Assembly: GCA_937858165.1 (NCBI GenBank)
Contig: CALLZA010000485.1
Location: 1 to 6,818 of the forward strand
DNA length: 6,818 nt
Direction: 5' to 3'
From: an uncultured Ardenticatenia bacterium
Lineage (GTDB): Bacteria; Chloroflexota; Anaerolineae; Promineifilales; Promineifilaceae
Shown here: positions 1-6,677 of the stretch, piece by piece
Layout: each line of letters starts with the position of its first letter
How positions within the stretch are numbered: position 1 is the first letter of the stretch
The notes under the pieces: generated by a model
Database searches by the model: none
Told to the model about the DNA's origin: nothing
The model's input: the letters and a program-made list of their open reading frames with translations, nothing else
Position numbers and translations under genes: made by a program

Positions 1-51
1 AAGAGAGATAGAGGAAGTATACTCTGGCGCTAGCTAAGGGGGTATGTGTAT
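1..51. other. Unassigned read-end sequence outside the P7 adapter
   Basis: These 51 bases lie outside the library adapter that begins at about 52, so they cannot be part of the cloned genomic insert. They contain no recognisable gene or motif. The most likely explanation is low-quality or readthrough sequence at the end of a read or assembly. They should be trimmed. Confidence 0.7.
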
Positions 52-117
52 CAAGCAGAAGACGGCATTCGAGATGTAGTACGGTCTCGGGGGCTCGGTG
101 ATGTGTATAAGAGACAG
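52..117 (+). other. Illumina Nextera P7/i7 adapter (artificial sequence)
   Basis: The P7 flow-cell sequence is seen at 52-75 with one mismatch. An 8-nt index slot follows at about 76-83. The Nextera read-2 primer region is at 84-98, also with one mismatch. The Tn5 mosaic end is at 99-117, ending in TATAAGAGACAG, with its first base changed. The order and spacing match a Nextera i7 adapter exactly. The genomic insert therefore starts at 118. Open frames crossing this block give the peptides DVYKRQ, MCIRDS and LLYTSPSPRD, which are familiar adapter translations in contaminated protein databases. Confidence 0.97.
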
Positions 118-119
118 CC

Positions 120-227
120 CGCCGCCATCTGCGCGACGCGCTGGGCGACGCGGCGTTCGACGCCGCCTGGGCGCGGGGCCGGGCGCTGGGGCTGGACGCG
201 GCTATCGCTTACGCCACCGCCGGCTGA
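120..227 (+). CDS. C-terminal tail of a LuxR/AfsR-like multidomain regulator (5' end missing)
   Basis: Only the last 35 codons are present, because the insert begins inside the gene at the adapter edge. The frame reads RHLRDALGDAAFDAAWARG, then RALGLDAAIAYATAG and a TGA stop. The pattern of a 'LG..AF..AWA.GRAL.L..AIA.A' ending is characteristic of large ATP-binding, TPR-containing regulators (LuxR/MalT, AfsR/SARP or adenylate-cyclase-fused types), which are abundant in Actinobacteria and Chloroflexota. The ATPase and DNA-binding domains would lie upstream, outside the window, so the subtype cannot be told. It is followed by a strong hairpin 32 bp after the stop. The family call rests on this tail pattern alone. 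Confidence 0.6.
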   Translation, partial: RRHLRDALGDAAFDAAWARGRALGLDAAIAYATAG

Positions 228-259
228 GCGATCATCCGGCGCGATACAGGCGGATAACA

Positions 260-297
260 AAGAGAGCGCCGCGACAAACACGTCGCGGCGCTCTCTT
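260..297. terminator. Bidirectional hairpin terminator between convergent genes
   Basis: A perfect 16-bp inverted repeat (arms 260-275 and 282-297, core GAGAGCGCCGCGAC) encloses a 6-nt loop AAACAC. It sits 32 bp after the stop of the plus-strand regulator tail and 29 bp beyond the stop of the minus-strand DUF2892 gene, as expected for a terminator shared by convergent genes. The A-rich left flank gives a short T-run when read on the minus strand. On the plus strand only a short TCTTC follows, so termination there may be less efficient. Confidence 0.85.
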
Positions 298-326
298 CGA
301 TTGGTCAGGTGGTCAGGCCCGACGAC

Positions 327-557
327 TTATCGCTGGAGAGCGCGATTCTTCGGCCCGCTCAGATGGCCGCCGAACAGCGGCGCGAAGACGCAGAAGTCAA
401 ACAGGCCCGCCAGCAGCGGCACCGCGCCGACGATGGCCACGATGATCCCTGTCGCGCCGCTGAGGCCCATCAGACCCCAGGCGATCAGGGCGATGCCGGC
501 GACGATGCGGAGGATGCGGCCGACGGGGGAAATCATGAACTTCACAAATGGACTCAT
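327..557 (-). CDS. DUF2892 family small inner-membrane protein
   Basis: This 76-residue protein begins MSPFVKFMISPVGRILRIVA. It has two hydrophobic segments, at about residues 17-33 and 37-53, separated by a short GATG turn, and then a conserved-looking 'FDFCVFAPLFGG' segment near residues 53-64. The layout of a basic N-terminus with 'GRILRI.AG', two helices and a Cys-containing exit loop fits the DUF2892 family, the membrane domain also found in YgaP-like rhodaneses. The start is supported by an AGGAG ribosome site (566-570) 8 nt upstream of the ATG. It lies 86 bp downstream of the Crp/Fnr gene on the same strand and may be its target or operon partner. The family's function is largely unknown. 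Some members are linked to sulfur-transfer proteins, but no rhodanese is visible here. Confidence 0.88.
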   Translation of the reverse strand: MSPFVKFMISPVGRILRIVAGIALIAWGLMGLSGATGIIVAIVGAVPLLAGLFDFCVFAPLFGGHLSGPKNRALQR

Positions 558-601
558 CTCGATATCTCCTACTTACTGAACGACGTTGTATTGCTATCTT
601 G

Positions 602-635
602 CCGACAGTGTAGAAGATACGAGCGCCGCTGTCGG
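602..635. repeat. Inverted repeat CCGACAG-N20-CTGTCGG between the Crp/Fnr and DUF2892 genes
   Basis: Two perfect 7-bp arms (602-608 and 629-635) are separated by 20 nt, in the 86-bp gap between the two minus-strand genes. It begins about 9 bp after the Crp/Fnr stop. It could be a weak attenuator hairpin reducing readthrough into the DUF2892 gene, or a spaced operator. No T-tract follows it in the direction of transcription, so a simple intrinsic terminator is unlikely. It does not match a TGTGA or TTGAT Crp/Fnr half-site. Confidence 0.4.
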
Positions 636-643
636 TGACTAAG

Positions 644-1318
644 TCACATTGCGGCCAGAGTCGCCAACCCTTTCACGTCGAGCACCTCGATCACGCCGCG
701 CGAACGGCGAATCAGGCCGCCCTCTTCCAGACTCTCCAGCAGACGGCTGATCACTTCGCGGGAACTGCCCAGCTCGGCCGCGATTTGCTGGTGGGTGATG
801 TGAACCTGTCCCCCGTCCTGGCTGCGCGCCAACAAGAACGCGGCCACACGTACGTCCATGCGGCGGAAGGCCACCTCGTCGACGGTGGCGATGACGCTCG
901 CCAGCCGTTGCGAGAGCAGGCCGAAGATGAAGTCGCGCCACAGGTCGTAGCGGCCTATCCACTGCCGGAACGCCCCGGCCGGGATCATCACCGCCTCGGC
1001 GTCGCGCTCCACAGTGGCGATCGCCGGGAAGGTCTGGCGGCTCAAAATGACGTTGGCGGTCAGAATGCACGACTCGCCGTTGCCAAAACGGTAGAGGGTG
1101 ATCTCGCGGCCGTTTTCGCCGATCTTGTAGACGCGCACCACCCCGGACAGGAGCAGGGCGATGGCCTCGGCCTGGTCGCCCTCGACAAAGACGTCGTGGC
1201 CGGCCGGGATCCGCGCCAGGTAGGCGTTGTCCAGAAAGTCGCGCCTGGCTTGTGGCTCGGCTCGTCGCAGGAACGGCAGCGTCTGGGCGATGCGTTCGTA
1301 CTGGTTCTCTTCGATCAT
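644..1318 (-). CDS. Crp/Fnr-family transcriptional regulator with one central cysteine
   Basis: The 224-residue protein has the usual family length. The cyclic-nucleotide-binding-like beta-roll spans about residues 15-125, with glycine turns at 'IPAGHDVFVEGD' (37-48) and 'LLLSGVVRVYKIGENGREI' (55-73). A dimerisation helix follows at about 126-150 and a winged helix-turn-helix at about 150-215. The likely recognition helix is SSREVISRLLE (185-195). The ligand pocket reads GESCILTA (81-88) in place of the GE..RSA pattern of cAMP-binding CRP, so cAMP binding is doubtful. There is no N-terminal cysteine cluster as in Fnr, so a [4Fe-4S] sensor is also unlikely. Cys84 is the only cysteine, and a 'CILT'-type pocket marks a Crp/Fnr subgroup, from memory. 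An AAGG site 8 nt before the ATG supports the start. The DUF2892 gene follows on the same strand. Confidence 0.92.
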   Translation of the reverse strand: MIEENQYERIAQTLPFLRRAEPQARRDFLDNAYLARIPAGHDVFVEGDQAEAIALLLSGVVRVYKIGENGREITLYRFGNGESCILTANVILSRQTFPAIATVERDAEAVMIPAGAFRQWIGRYDLWRDFIFGLLSQRLASVIATVDEVAFRRMDVRVAAFLLARSQDGGQVHITHQQIAAELGSSREVISRLLESLEEGGLIRRSRGVIEVLDVKGLATLAAM

Positions 1319-1336
1319 GATGGTTGCCTTGCGTCG

Positions 1337-1364
1337 TTTCTAGCAGCATCCGCGCCGTCGTCAA
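1337..1364 (-). promoter_or_regulatory. Candidate sigma-70-type promoter for the Crp/Fnr gene
   Basis: On the minus strand a -35-like TTGACG (1364-1359, five of six consensus bases) is followed after 16 nt by TAGAAA (1342-1337, four of six). Transcription would begin near 1330, leaving a very short leader of about 12 nt before the ATG at 1318. This is a motif match only. The short leader would overlap the AAGG ribosome site, which lowers confidence. Confidence 0.35.
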
Positions 1365-1415
1365 GCACAATGGGTGGTCTCCGCAGAGTCGTTGCTAAAT
1401 CAGTAAGACGCCTCG

Positions 1416-1447
1416 CGCAAAGAGCGCCAAGGTCGCAAAGAACGCCA
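1416..1447. repeat. Degenerate 9-nt tandem repeat (CGCAAAGAN type)
   Basis: The units read CGCAAAGAG, CGCCAAGGT, CGCAAAGAA and a partial CGCCA, giving 3.5 copies with a 9-nt period. They lie in the intergenic region between the divergent Crp/Fnr gene and transporter operon. Short arrays of CGCAAAGA-like units are, in my recollection, scattered between genes in Chloroflexota and several other phyla, with no established function. The copies here are too degenerate and short for a CRISPR array. Confidence 0.65.
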
Positions 1448-1492
1448 TATGTGCATCGGCCGGGAAAGTATGGCACAATTCAGCCTGGCTGT

Positions 1493-1506
1493 TGGGAGCG
1501 CTCCCA
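1493..1506. promoter_or_regulatory. Perfect 14-bp palindrome, CelR/CebR (LacI-family)-type operator
   Basis: TGGGAGCGCTCCCA is a perfect palindrome ending 20 bp upstream of the adaptor ATG. It is identical to the operator reported for the LacI-family repressors CelR of Thermobifida and CebR of Streptomyces, which respond to cellobiose. Similar boxes often precede carbohydrate genes in high-GC bacteria. A weak -10-like CACAAT at 1474-1479 would place the palindrome at about +8 to +21, a position suited to repression, although no convincing -35 is seen. No LacI-family gene lies in the window, so the repressor would act from elsewhere. The motif is directly seen; the regulator is inferred. Confidence 0.65.
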
Positions 1507-1526
1507 GAAGCCGCTGACACCTGACT

Positions 1527-2720
1527 ATGACATCTCGCAACGTCTTTTTCCTACTCGTTCTGTCTCTGGTCGCCTTGGTTGCCTGTGACGCGGCGGGTGG
1601 CCGGCTCGGCCGCTACCCCACCAGCGGCGAGCCGACGCCCATCCCCACCGCCCTGGCCGCGGCCAAGGCGACCCACACCGTCGCCCGCGGCGACGTTACC
1701 GCCCGTCTCACCCTGGCCGGCCGCGTCTCGCCCATCATTGAGGAGAGCTTGTCGTTCACCATCGACGGCCAGATCGGCGAGTTGCAGGTCGAACAGTTCA
1801 CCTTTGTCAGTGCCGGCGACGTGCTGGCGGCGCTGGACACGACGCAACTGGACGCCGCGCTGTTGGCGGCGCAGGCGGAACACGACATCGCCGCCGCCCG
1901 GCTAACCGCCCGCGCCGCCGAAGTCGACCGCGCCCGCCGCCGCGCCGAGCTTCAGCGCGACATGGCCCAACTCGACTACGACTTCGCCGTAGCCCAGGCG
2001 GGCGCGGCCCCCTCGGCCGCCGAACAGCACGCCATCGACCGGCTGCGGCTGGCGCTGGAACTGGCCCAGATCGACGTCGAAGAGCTAGACCAGGCCATCG
2101 ACCCGGCGCTGCAAGCTGAAGTCGACGCCGCCGCACTGCGGCTGGCCCAGGCCGAAGCGGATCGGGCTGCGGCGCAGATCGTCGCCCCGTTCGACGGCGT
2201 CGTCCTCAACGTCGAGAAGGGCGCCGGGCGCGGCGTCGTCGCCGGCGAGACGGTGCTGGTGCTGGCCGACCTGAACGAGCTTCAGGCCAGCGCCGGGGCG
2301 CGCGACAGCGAACTGGAGCAACTGGCCGAAGACCTGCCGGCCACCGTCACCGCCGCCGACGGCCGCGGCCCCGCCTTGCCCGGCGTCGTTGCCCACTTGC
2401 CCTACCCCTACGGCAGCGGCGGCGCGGAAGCCAGCGTCGAGGGGGACAAGACGATCCACGTCGCCTTCGACGATCAGGACGCCGCCCGCGCCGCGTTCGA
2501 GCTGGGCGACCGCATCGCCATCGACATCGTCACCGCCACACGCCAGGGCGCGCTGTGGCTGCCGCCGTCGGCCGTGCGCGAGTTCAGCGGCCGGCGCTTC
2601 GTCGTCGTGGAGAGCGACGGCGTGCAGCAGCGGGTCGATGTCGTCCTGGGCATCGCCGGCAACGACCGCGTGGAGATCGTCGAGGGCCTTAGCGAAGGCC
2701 AGGTTGTCGTCGCCCCCTAG
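1527..2720 (+). CDS. Lipoprotein periplasmic-adaptor-like subunit (HlyD/MacA type) of an ABC system
   Basis: The 397-residue protein starts with a lipoprotein signal peptide: a hydrophobic stretch at residues 6-19 ends in the lipobox L17-V-A-C20, so Cys20 would be acylated and the protein held on the outer face of the membrane. The first half of a lipoyl-like domain lies near 80-104 (GQIGELQVE...AGDVLAALD). A long Ala-rich, heptad-like coiled coil runs from about 105 to 215. The second lipoyl half follows at about 216-250 (APFDGVVLNVEKG). A beta-barrel region (about 250-335) and a membrane-proximal domain (about 340-397, with LPPSAV and GLSEGQVVV) complete the fold. This is the MacA/RND-adaptor order. 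The permease starts 12 bp after its stop, so the two are cotranscribed. No strong Shine-Dalgarno precedes the ATG. The start is chosen because it gives a complete signal peptide. The CelR-like palindrome lies immediately upstream. Confidence 0.9.
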   Translation: MTSRNVFFLLVLSLVALVACDAAGGRLGRYPTSGEPTPIPTALAAAKATHTVARGDVTARLTLAGRVSPIIEESLSFTIDGQIGELQVEQFTFVSAGDVLAALDTTQLDAALLAAQAEHDIAAARLTARAAEVDRARRRAELQRDMAQLDYDFAVAQAGAAPSAAEQHAIDRLRLALELAQIDVEELDQAIDPALQAEVDAAALRLAQAEADRAAAQIVAPFDGVVLNVEKGAGRGVVAGETVLVLADLNELQASAGARDSELEQLAEDLPATVTAADGRGPALPGVVAHLPYPYGSGGAEASVEGDKTIHVAFDDQDAARAAFELGDRIAIDIVTATRQGALWLPPSAVREFSGRRFVVVESDGVQQRVDVVLGIAGNDRVEIVEGLSEGQVVVAP

Positions 2721-2732
2721 CCGGAACGCGCC

Positions 2733-5585
2733 GTGAGCTTCCTCCACCGCCTCATCGCCGTCTTCACCGTCAGCCTGCGCCGCCTCTGGGCGCAAAAGGG
2801 GCTGACGCTGGCCACCCTCATCGGCCTTGTCGTCGGCGTGGCCCTGATCATGGCTGTGCCTCTCTACGCCGACGCGGTCAACTTCCGCGTCCTGCAAGAG
2901 CAGCTCAGCCGCGGCGCCGACCGCGCCCATAAGCCCCCCTTCGCCTACCTCTACGACTACGTCGGCGCCTGGGTCGGGCCGGTGACGTGGGACGCCACGC
3001 GCCCGCTGGACGAGTACCTGCGCGGCCGCGGCGCGGCGCAATTGGGCCTACCCATCGCCGTCTTCACCACCCACTTCGAGACCGACGCCCACCGCCTCTA
3101 CCCGGCGGCGGCCGCCGCCGCCGGCTATGCCGAAGACGCCCTGCTCGGCTACGCCACCTTCGCCACGGCCGAGGGTCTGGCCAACCACATCGTGCTGACC
3201 GCCGGCGCGTTCCCCCAACCGGCGGCCGCCGACCCGACCGCGCCCATTGAGGTGCTGGTGTCGGAGGCGCGGGCGACCGAGTTGGGGCTGCAAGTGGGCG
3301 ACGGCCTGATCATGTTCAGCCCGGACGAGACGGCCGCCGTGCGCGAACTGCCGGTGCGCGTGGCCGGCATCTGGCTGCCGGCCGACCCGGCCGACGACTT
3401 CTGGTACTTCCCAGCCGACCTGCTGGCCGAGCGCCTCTTCGTGCCGCTGGAGACGTTCCGTGACCGCATCGCCGGCGACGCGCCGGTCATCGACCGCGCC
3501 GTGTGGTATCTGGTGGCCGACGGCAACAGCATCACGACCGAGCGCATCCCGGCCCTGTCGGCCGGGGCGGCGGCCGTGCTGCGCCAGGTGGACACGCTCT
3601 TGCCGGAGACGCGCAACCCGGTCACCCCCGTCGACGGCTTCCGTGGCTACCAGCGCGCCGTCAGCGAACTGACCGTCCTGCTGGCGGCGTTCAACGTGCC
3701 CATCATCACCCTGGTGCTGGCCTTCATCGTTCTCATCACCGGCCTGGCCGTCGATCAGCGGCGCAACGAGATTGCCGTCATCCGCAGTCGCGGGGCCACG
3801 CCGTGGCAGGTTGTCGGCTTCGCCGTGGTCGAAGGGGTCGTGCTGGGGCTGCTGGCCCTCGTCCTGGGGGCGCTACTGGCCCTAGCCCTGACGCGCCTCA
3901 TCGGCCAGACGCGCACCTTCCTCGACTTTAGCGCCGACTACCGCCTGCGCGTAACGCTGACCCAGGCCGGGCTGCGCGCCGGGCTGCTGGCCGTGGGGCT
4001 GGCCGTGGTGGCCCAGGTCTTGCCGACGCTCTCGGCCGCGCGCGAGACGATCATCTCCTATAAGCAGGAGCAGGCGCGCGCCGTGCGCCGGCCGTGGTGG
4101 CAGCGGGGCTGGGTCGATGTCGCCCTCTTCGGGCTGACGCTCTACGGCTTCTACCTGCTGCGCCAACAGGGCAGCATCCTGGCCCTGGGCGCGGGCGGTG
4201 ACGATCCGTTCCAGACCCCGCTCCTCTTCCTGCTGCCGTCGCTGGCCGTCCTGTCGCTGGCGCTGCTGTTCCTGCGCCTCTTTCCGTGGCTTATGGAGGG
4301 GTTCAGCCGTCTGGCGGCCCGCTCCGACAGCGTCGGTCTGCTGCTGGCCGGGCGGCAACTGGCCCGCGCGCCGCGCGGCTACGCCATGCCCCTCATCCTG
4401 CTCGTCCTGACCGTCAGCCTGGCCGCCTTCTCCGCCTCGCTGGCGACGACGCTCGACCTGCAACTCAATGACGCCCTGCTCTATCGCACCGGGGCCGACG
4501 TGGCCCTGACCGGAGCCGGGGTGGACTTCACCCCGCCCGGCCCGTTCGAACAGCCCACGGCCGACACCGCCGCCGGCGGCCTCTTCCTGCCGCTCGACGA
4601 GTATCTGGAGCTGCCCGGTGTCGTGGCCGCCACGCGCCTGGGCCGCTACCCGGCCGAGGCCCAGGTGGGCGAGCAGGAGCTGGCCGGTGTCTACCTCGGC
4701 CTCGACCGGGCGGAGTTCGCCACGGCCGCCTTCTGGCGCTACGACTTCGCCGGCCAGCGGTTGGGCACGCTCATGAACGCCCTGGCCGCCGTGCCGGAGG
4801 GGCTGCTCGTCTCGCGCGACTTCCTGGACGAGCGCGGTCTGTCGCCGGGCGACCTGATGCGCCTGACCGTCACCGCGCCCGACGGCGTGGTAGAGCTGGA
4901 CGCGCAGATCGTCGGCGCGCTCGACTACTTCCCCACCTGGTACGCCACCGAGGCGGGACCGCTGTTCGTCGGCAATCTGGACACGCTCTTCGCCGCGGCG
5001 GGCAGCGACATGGCCTATGAGGTCTGGCTGCGCACCGCCGCCGCGCCCGACACCGACGCCCTCGACGCCGCCCTGCGCCGGCGCGGCCTGTTCGGCTGGC
5101 GCTACGACGAGCCGCACACGGCCATGGCCGCCGAACTGGGCCGGCCGGAGCGACAAGGGCTGTTCGGTCAACTGTCCGTCGGCTTCATCGCCGCGGCCCT
5201 GCTGACGGTGTTGGGCTTCTTCATGTACGCCCTGTTCAGCTTCCGCCAGCGGCTCATCAGCCTGGGCATTCTGCGGGCAATGGGGCTGTCGGCCGAGCAG
5301 TTGGTGGCGCTGGTGGCGTTCGAGTTGGGCGCGCTCATCCTGTCCGGCCTGACGTTGGGCACGGTGCTGGGGGTGTGGATCAGCCGCCTGTTCATCCCCT
5401 ACCTGCAAATCGGCGCGACGACGGCCAACCTCATCCCGCCCTATCTGGTGGAGATCGCCTGGCCGGCCGTCTACCGCATCACGGCCCTGTTCGGCCTGCT
5501 GTTCCTGGCCGCTGTGGCCCTGCTGACGCTGCTGCTGCGCCGCATGCGGCTATTCCAGGCCATCAAGCTGGGGGAGACGGCATGA
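2733..5585 (+). CDS. FtsX-family ABC transporter permease with two FtsX domains
   Basis: The 950-residue membrane protein starts at GTG 12 bp after the adaptor stop. Its architecture is a duplication. TM1 (about 22-44) is followed by a large extracytoplasmic domain to about 315, then three helices (about 319-341, 360-390 and 409-435). The loop after the first of these holds the FtsX-type motif [20 protein letters not shown] (342-361). Further helices lie at about 460-479, 497-520 and 552-574, a second extracytoplasmic domain at about 575-808, and a C-terminal FtsX core with helices at about 810-837, 857-884 and 917-936 and the matching [16 protein letters not shown] motif (838-853). This ten-helix, two-FtsX form fits MacB/LolCE-like mechanotransmission permeases, which move substrates outside the membrane rather than through a channel. 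Its TGA overlaps the ATPase ATG. The substrate cannot be predicted. The frame is intact throughout. Confidence 0.93.
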   Translation: MSFLHRLIAVFTVSLRRLWAQKGLTLATLIGLVVGVALIMAVPLYADAVNFRVLQEQLSRGADRAHKPPFAYLYDYVGAWVGPVTWDATRPLDEYLRGRGAAQLGLPIAVFTTHFETDAHRLYPAAAAAAGYAEDALLGYATFATAEGLANHIVLTAGAFPQPAAADPTAPIEVLVSEARATELGLQVGDGLIMFSPDETAAVRELPVRVAGIWLPADPADDFWYFPADLLAERLFVPLETFRDRIAGDAPVIDRAVWYLVADGNSITTERIPALSAGAAAVLRQVDTLLPETRNPVTPVDGFRGYQRAVSELTVLLAAFNVPIITLVLAFIVLITGLAVDQRRNEIAVIRSRGATPWQVVGFAVVEGVVLGLLALVLGALLALALTRLIGQTRTFLDFSADYRLRVTLTQAGLRAGLLAVGLAVVAQVLPTLSAARETIISYKQEQARAVRRPWWQRGWVDVALFGLTLYGFYLLRQQGSILALGAGGDDPFQTPLLFLLPSLAVLSLALLFLRLFPWLMEGFSRLAARSDSVGLLLAGRQLARAPRGYAMPLILLVLTVSLAAFSASLATTLDLQLNDALLYRTGADVALTGAGVDFTPPGPFEQPTADTAAGGLFLPLDEYLELPGVVAATRLGRYPAEAQVGEQELAGVYLGLDRAEFATAAFWRYDFAGQRLGTLMNALAAVPEGLLVSRDFLDERGLSPGDLMRLTVTAPDGVVELDAQIVGALDYFPTWYATEAGPLFVGNLDTLFAAAGSDMAYEVWLRTAAAPDTDALDAALRRRGLFGWRYDEPHTAMAAELGRPERQGLFGQLSVGFIAAALLTVLGFFMYALFSFRQRLISLGILRAMGLSAEQLVALVAFELGALILSGLTLGTVLGVWISRLFIPYLQIGATTANLIPPYLVEIAWPAVYRITALFGLLFLAAVALLTLLLRRMRLFQAIKLGETA

Positions 5586-6253
5586 GCGAACCGATTATCG
5601 TCTGCGAGAACCTGGTCAAGATCTTCAAGGTGGCCGAGCTGGAAGTGGTCGCCCTGCAAGGGCTGGACCTGACCGTGCAGCGCGGCGAACTGTTAGGCAT
5701 CGTCGGCTCCAGCGGCAGCGGCAAATCGACGCTGATGAACGTCCTGGGCGGGCTGGTGCGGCCGTCGGCGGGCCAGGTGGTCGTCAACGGCCACGACCTG
5801 CTGAAGCTATCGGACGCGGCCCAGAGCAAGTACCGCCGCGAGGAAGTCGGCTTCGTCTGGCAGCAGGCGGCGCGCAACCTCATCCCGTATCTGAGCGCCG
5901 TCGAGAACGTCACCCTGCCCATGACCCTGGCCGGGCGCGAGCGGCAGGCGAGGCAGCGGGCCGGCGAACTGCTTGACCTGGTCGGGCTGGCCGAGCGGCG
6001 CGACCACCGGCTGCCGCAACTCTCCGGCGGCGAGCAGCAGCGTGTGGCCATCGCCCGCGCCCTGGCGCACGATCCGCTGCTGATCCTGGCCGACGAACCG
6101 ACCGGCAATCTAGACGAAGACACGGGCGAGACTGTGCTTTCGCTCCTGTTGGAGTTGACCCGCGACGCCGGCAAGACGCTCTTTATGGCGACGCATGCAC
6201 CCGAAGTGGCCCGGCTTGCCACGCGCGTGCTGCATCTGGCCGACGGCGAGGTC
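5582..6253 (+). CDS. ABC transporter ATPase (MacB/LolD type), extreme C-terminus lost at a chimeric junction
   Basis: The start ATG overlaps the permease TGA (ATGA), with a GGGGAG ribosome site at 5571-5576. All nucleotide-binding-domain motifs are present: Walker [10 protein letters not shown] (42-50), Q-loop in VGFVWQQ (89-95), signature LSGGEQQR (147-154), Walker B LLILADEP (166-173), D-loop NLDED (176-180) and switch His205 in MATH. It therefore looks catalytically complete and should energise the FtsX permease encoded just upstream. Family-like sequence ends at LADGEV (219-224), near the usual end of this roughly 225-235-residue family. The frame stays open beyond this into antisense foreign gene fragments and finally adapter, so the true stop is not visible. 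The end given is the last codon I trust. An apparent in-frame extension upstream to 5375 is out of frame with the permease and is not coding. Confidence 0.93.
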
Positions 6254-6278
6254 ATCCTCGGTTCCCGCTACCGCTTCA

Positions 6279-6407
6279 TCGCGGCGCACGACAAGCCCGC
6301 GCGCCTCGAGCCGGTCGAGGGAACCGGAAAGCGTCATTGCCTCGACGCCCATGCGCTCAGCCAAGACGGACTGGCGCACGTCGCCCGCGCGCTCGACATG
6401 GACGAGG
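6279..6407 (-). pseudogene. MarR-family wHTH fragment (internal piece, probably chimeric)
   Basis: Read on the minus strand, this segment gives HLVHVERAGDVRQSVLAERM, then GVEAMTLSGSLDRLEARGLV and VRRD. That is the core of a MarR-type winged helix-turn-helix: helix 2, the recognition helix around the AMTLSGSLDRLEARGLV stretch, and the start of the wing. The N-terminal dimerisation helices and the rest of the wing (the usual 'DPxDRR' run) are missing, and sequence changes abruptly on both sides. There is no start or stop of its own. It is antisense to the open extension of the ABC ATPase frame. I read it as a piece of another template joined during library amplification or assembly, not as a gene at this locus. 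Confidence 0.7.
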
Positions 6408-6511
6408 TGCCCGCCGCGACGACCCACGAGGGCGCAGATCATCAGCAGTACGGCGATCAGACCGGCGGAACCCGACGGCCGGTCACCGTCGGCGCTGCGT
6501 GCTCCGCCACG
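6408..6511 (-). other. Unassigned segment between two gene fragments
   Basis: The minus-strand frame shared with both neighbours is open and encodes a hydrophobic run (GLIAVLLMICALVG) followed by GRRG, which resembles a single membrane helix with a basic end. It fits neither the MarR domain on one side nor the DUF1116 domain on the other. It could be a third short foreign piece or simply junction sequence. I do not recognise it. Confidence 0.35.
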
Positions 6512-6676
6512 GACCGCGTCCTTGGCCGTTCCGCCCACGAAAGCGACAATCGCAGGCGCGGCGGCCATGGCAAAACCGCCAATGCCGGCGGTCTCGGTGA
6601 TCGTGCTGTCGCCGATGTCGGGATTGGCATCCTTCTCCGTGAAGCCGGGAAAATAGAGAGCCTTCACCACACCGGC
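6512..6676 (-). pseudogene. DUF1116 (FdrA/AllG-associated) protein C-terminal fragment, truncated at both ends
   Basis: The minus-strand frame reads VVKALYFPGFTEKDANPDIG, then DSTITETAGIGGFAMAAAPA and IVAFVGGTAKDAV. The 'YFPGF...DANPDIGDS.ITET.G.GGFAMAAAPAI..FVGGT' run is typical of the C-terminal region of DUF1116 proteins, which are associated with FdrA and with AllG of oxamate carbamoyltransferase in allantoin breakdown. It is cut on one side by the i5 adapter and on the other by an abrupt loss of similarity near 6511, where family members continue with a further C-terminal stretch. No start or stop codon belongs to it. It is real coding sequence but probably not native to the transporter locus. 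Confidence 0.72.
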
Positions 6677-6677
6677 T

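Noticed and set aside
1416..1447. CRISPR array
   Set aside because: The 9-nt units have no spacers and are far too short. No cas genes are present.
635..1588. A 317-codon open frame on the plus strand over the Crp/Fnr gene
   Set aside because: It is antisense to a clear Crp/Fnr gene and has low-complexity composition rich in His, Gln, Asp and Arg, with no recognisable domain. It is a high-GC shadow frame.
2085..3041. A 318-codon minus-strand open frame spanning the adaptor-permease junction
   Set aside because: It is a shadow of two well-supported plus-strand genes, with biased composition and no recognisable family.
3882..5408. A 508-codon minus-strand open frame within the permease region
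   Set aside because: It is antisense to the FtsX permease, is dominated by Gln, Arg, Gly and Glu, and has no domain or membrane pattern. The plus-strand frame has clear helices and FtsX motifs.
5375..5581. Upstream in-frame extension of the ABC ATPase to an ATG at 5375
   Set aside because: This part runs in a different frame through the permease C-terminus and gives a Pro/Arg-rich peptide. The ATG at 5582 has a good ribosome site, and the family N-terminus fits there.
118..6677. A wholly new defence, mobile or biosynthetic system
   Set aside because: No integrase, transposase, nuclease, toxin-antitoxin, reverse transcriptase, tRNA or attachment-site signal was seen. All long frames fall into known families or artefacts.
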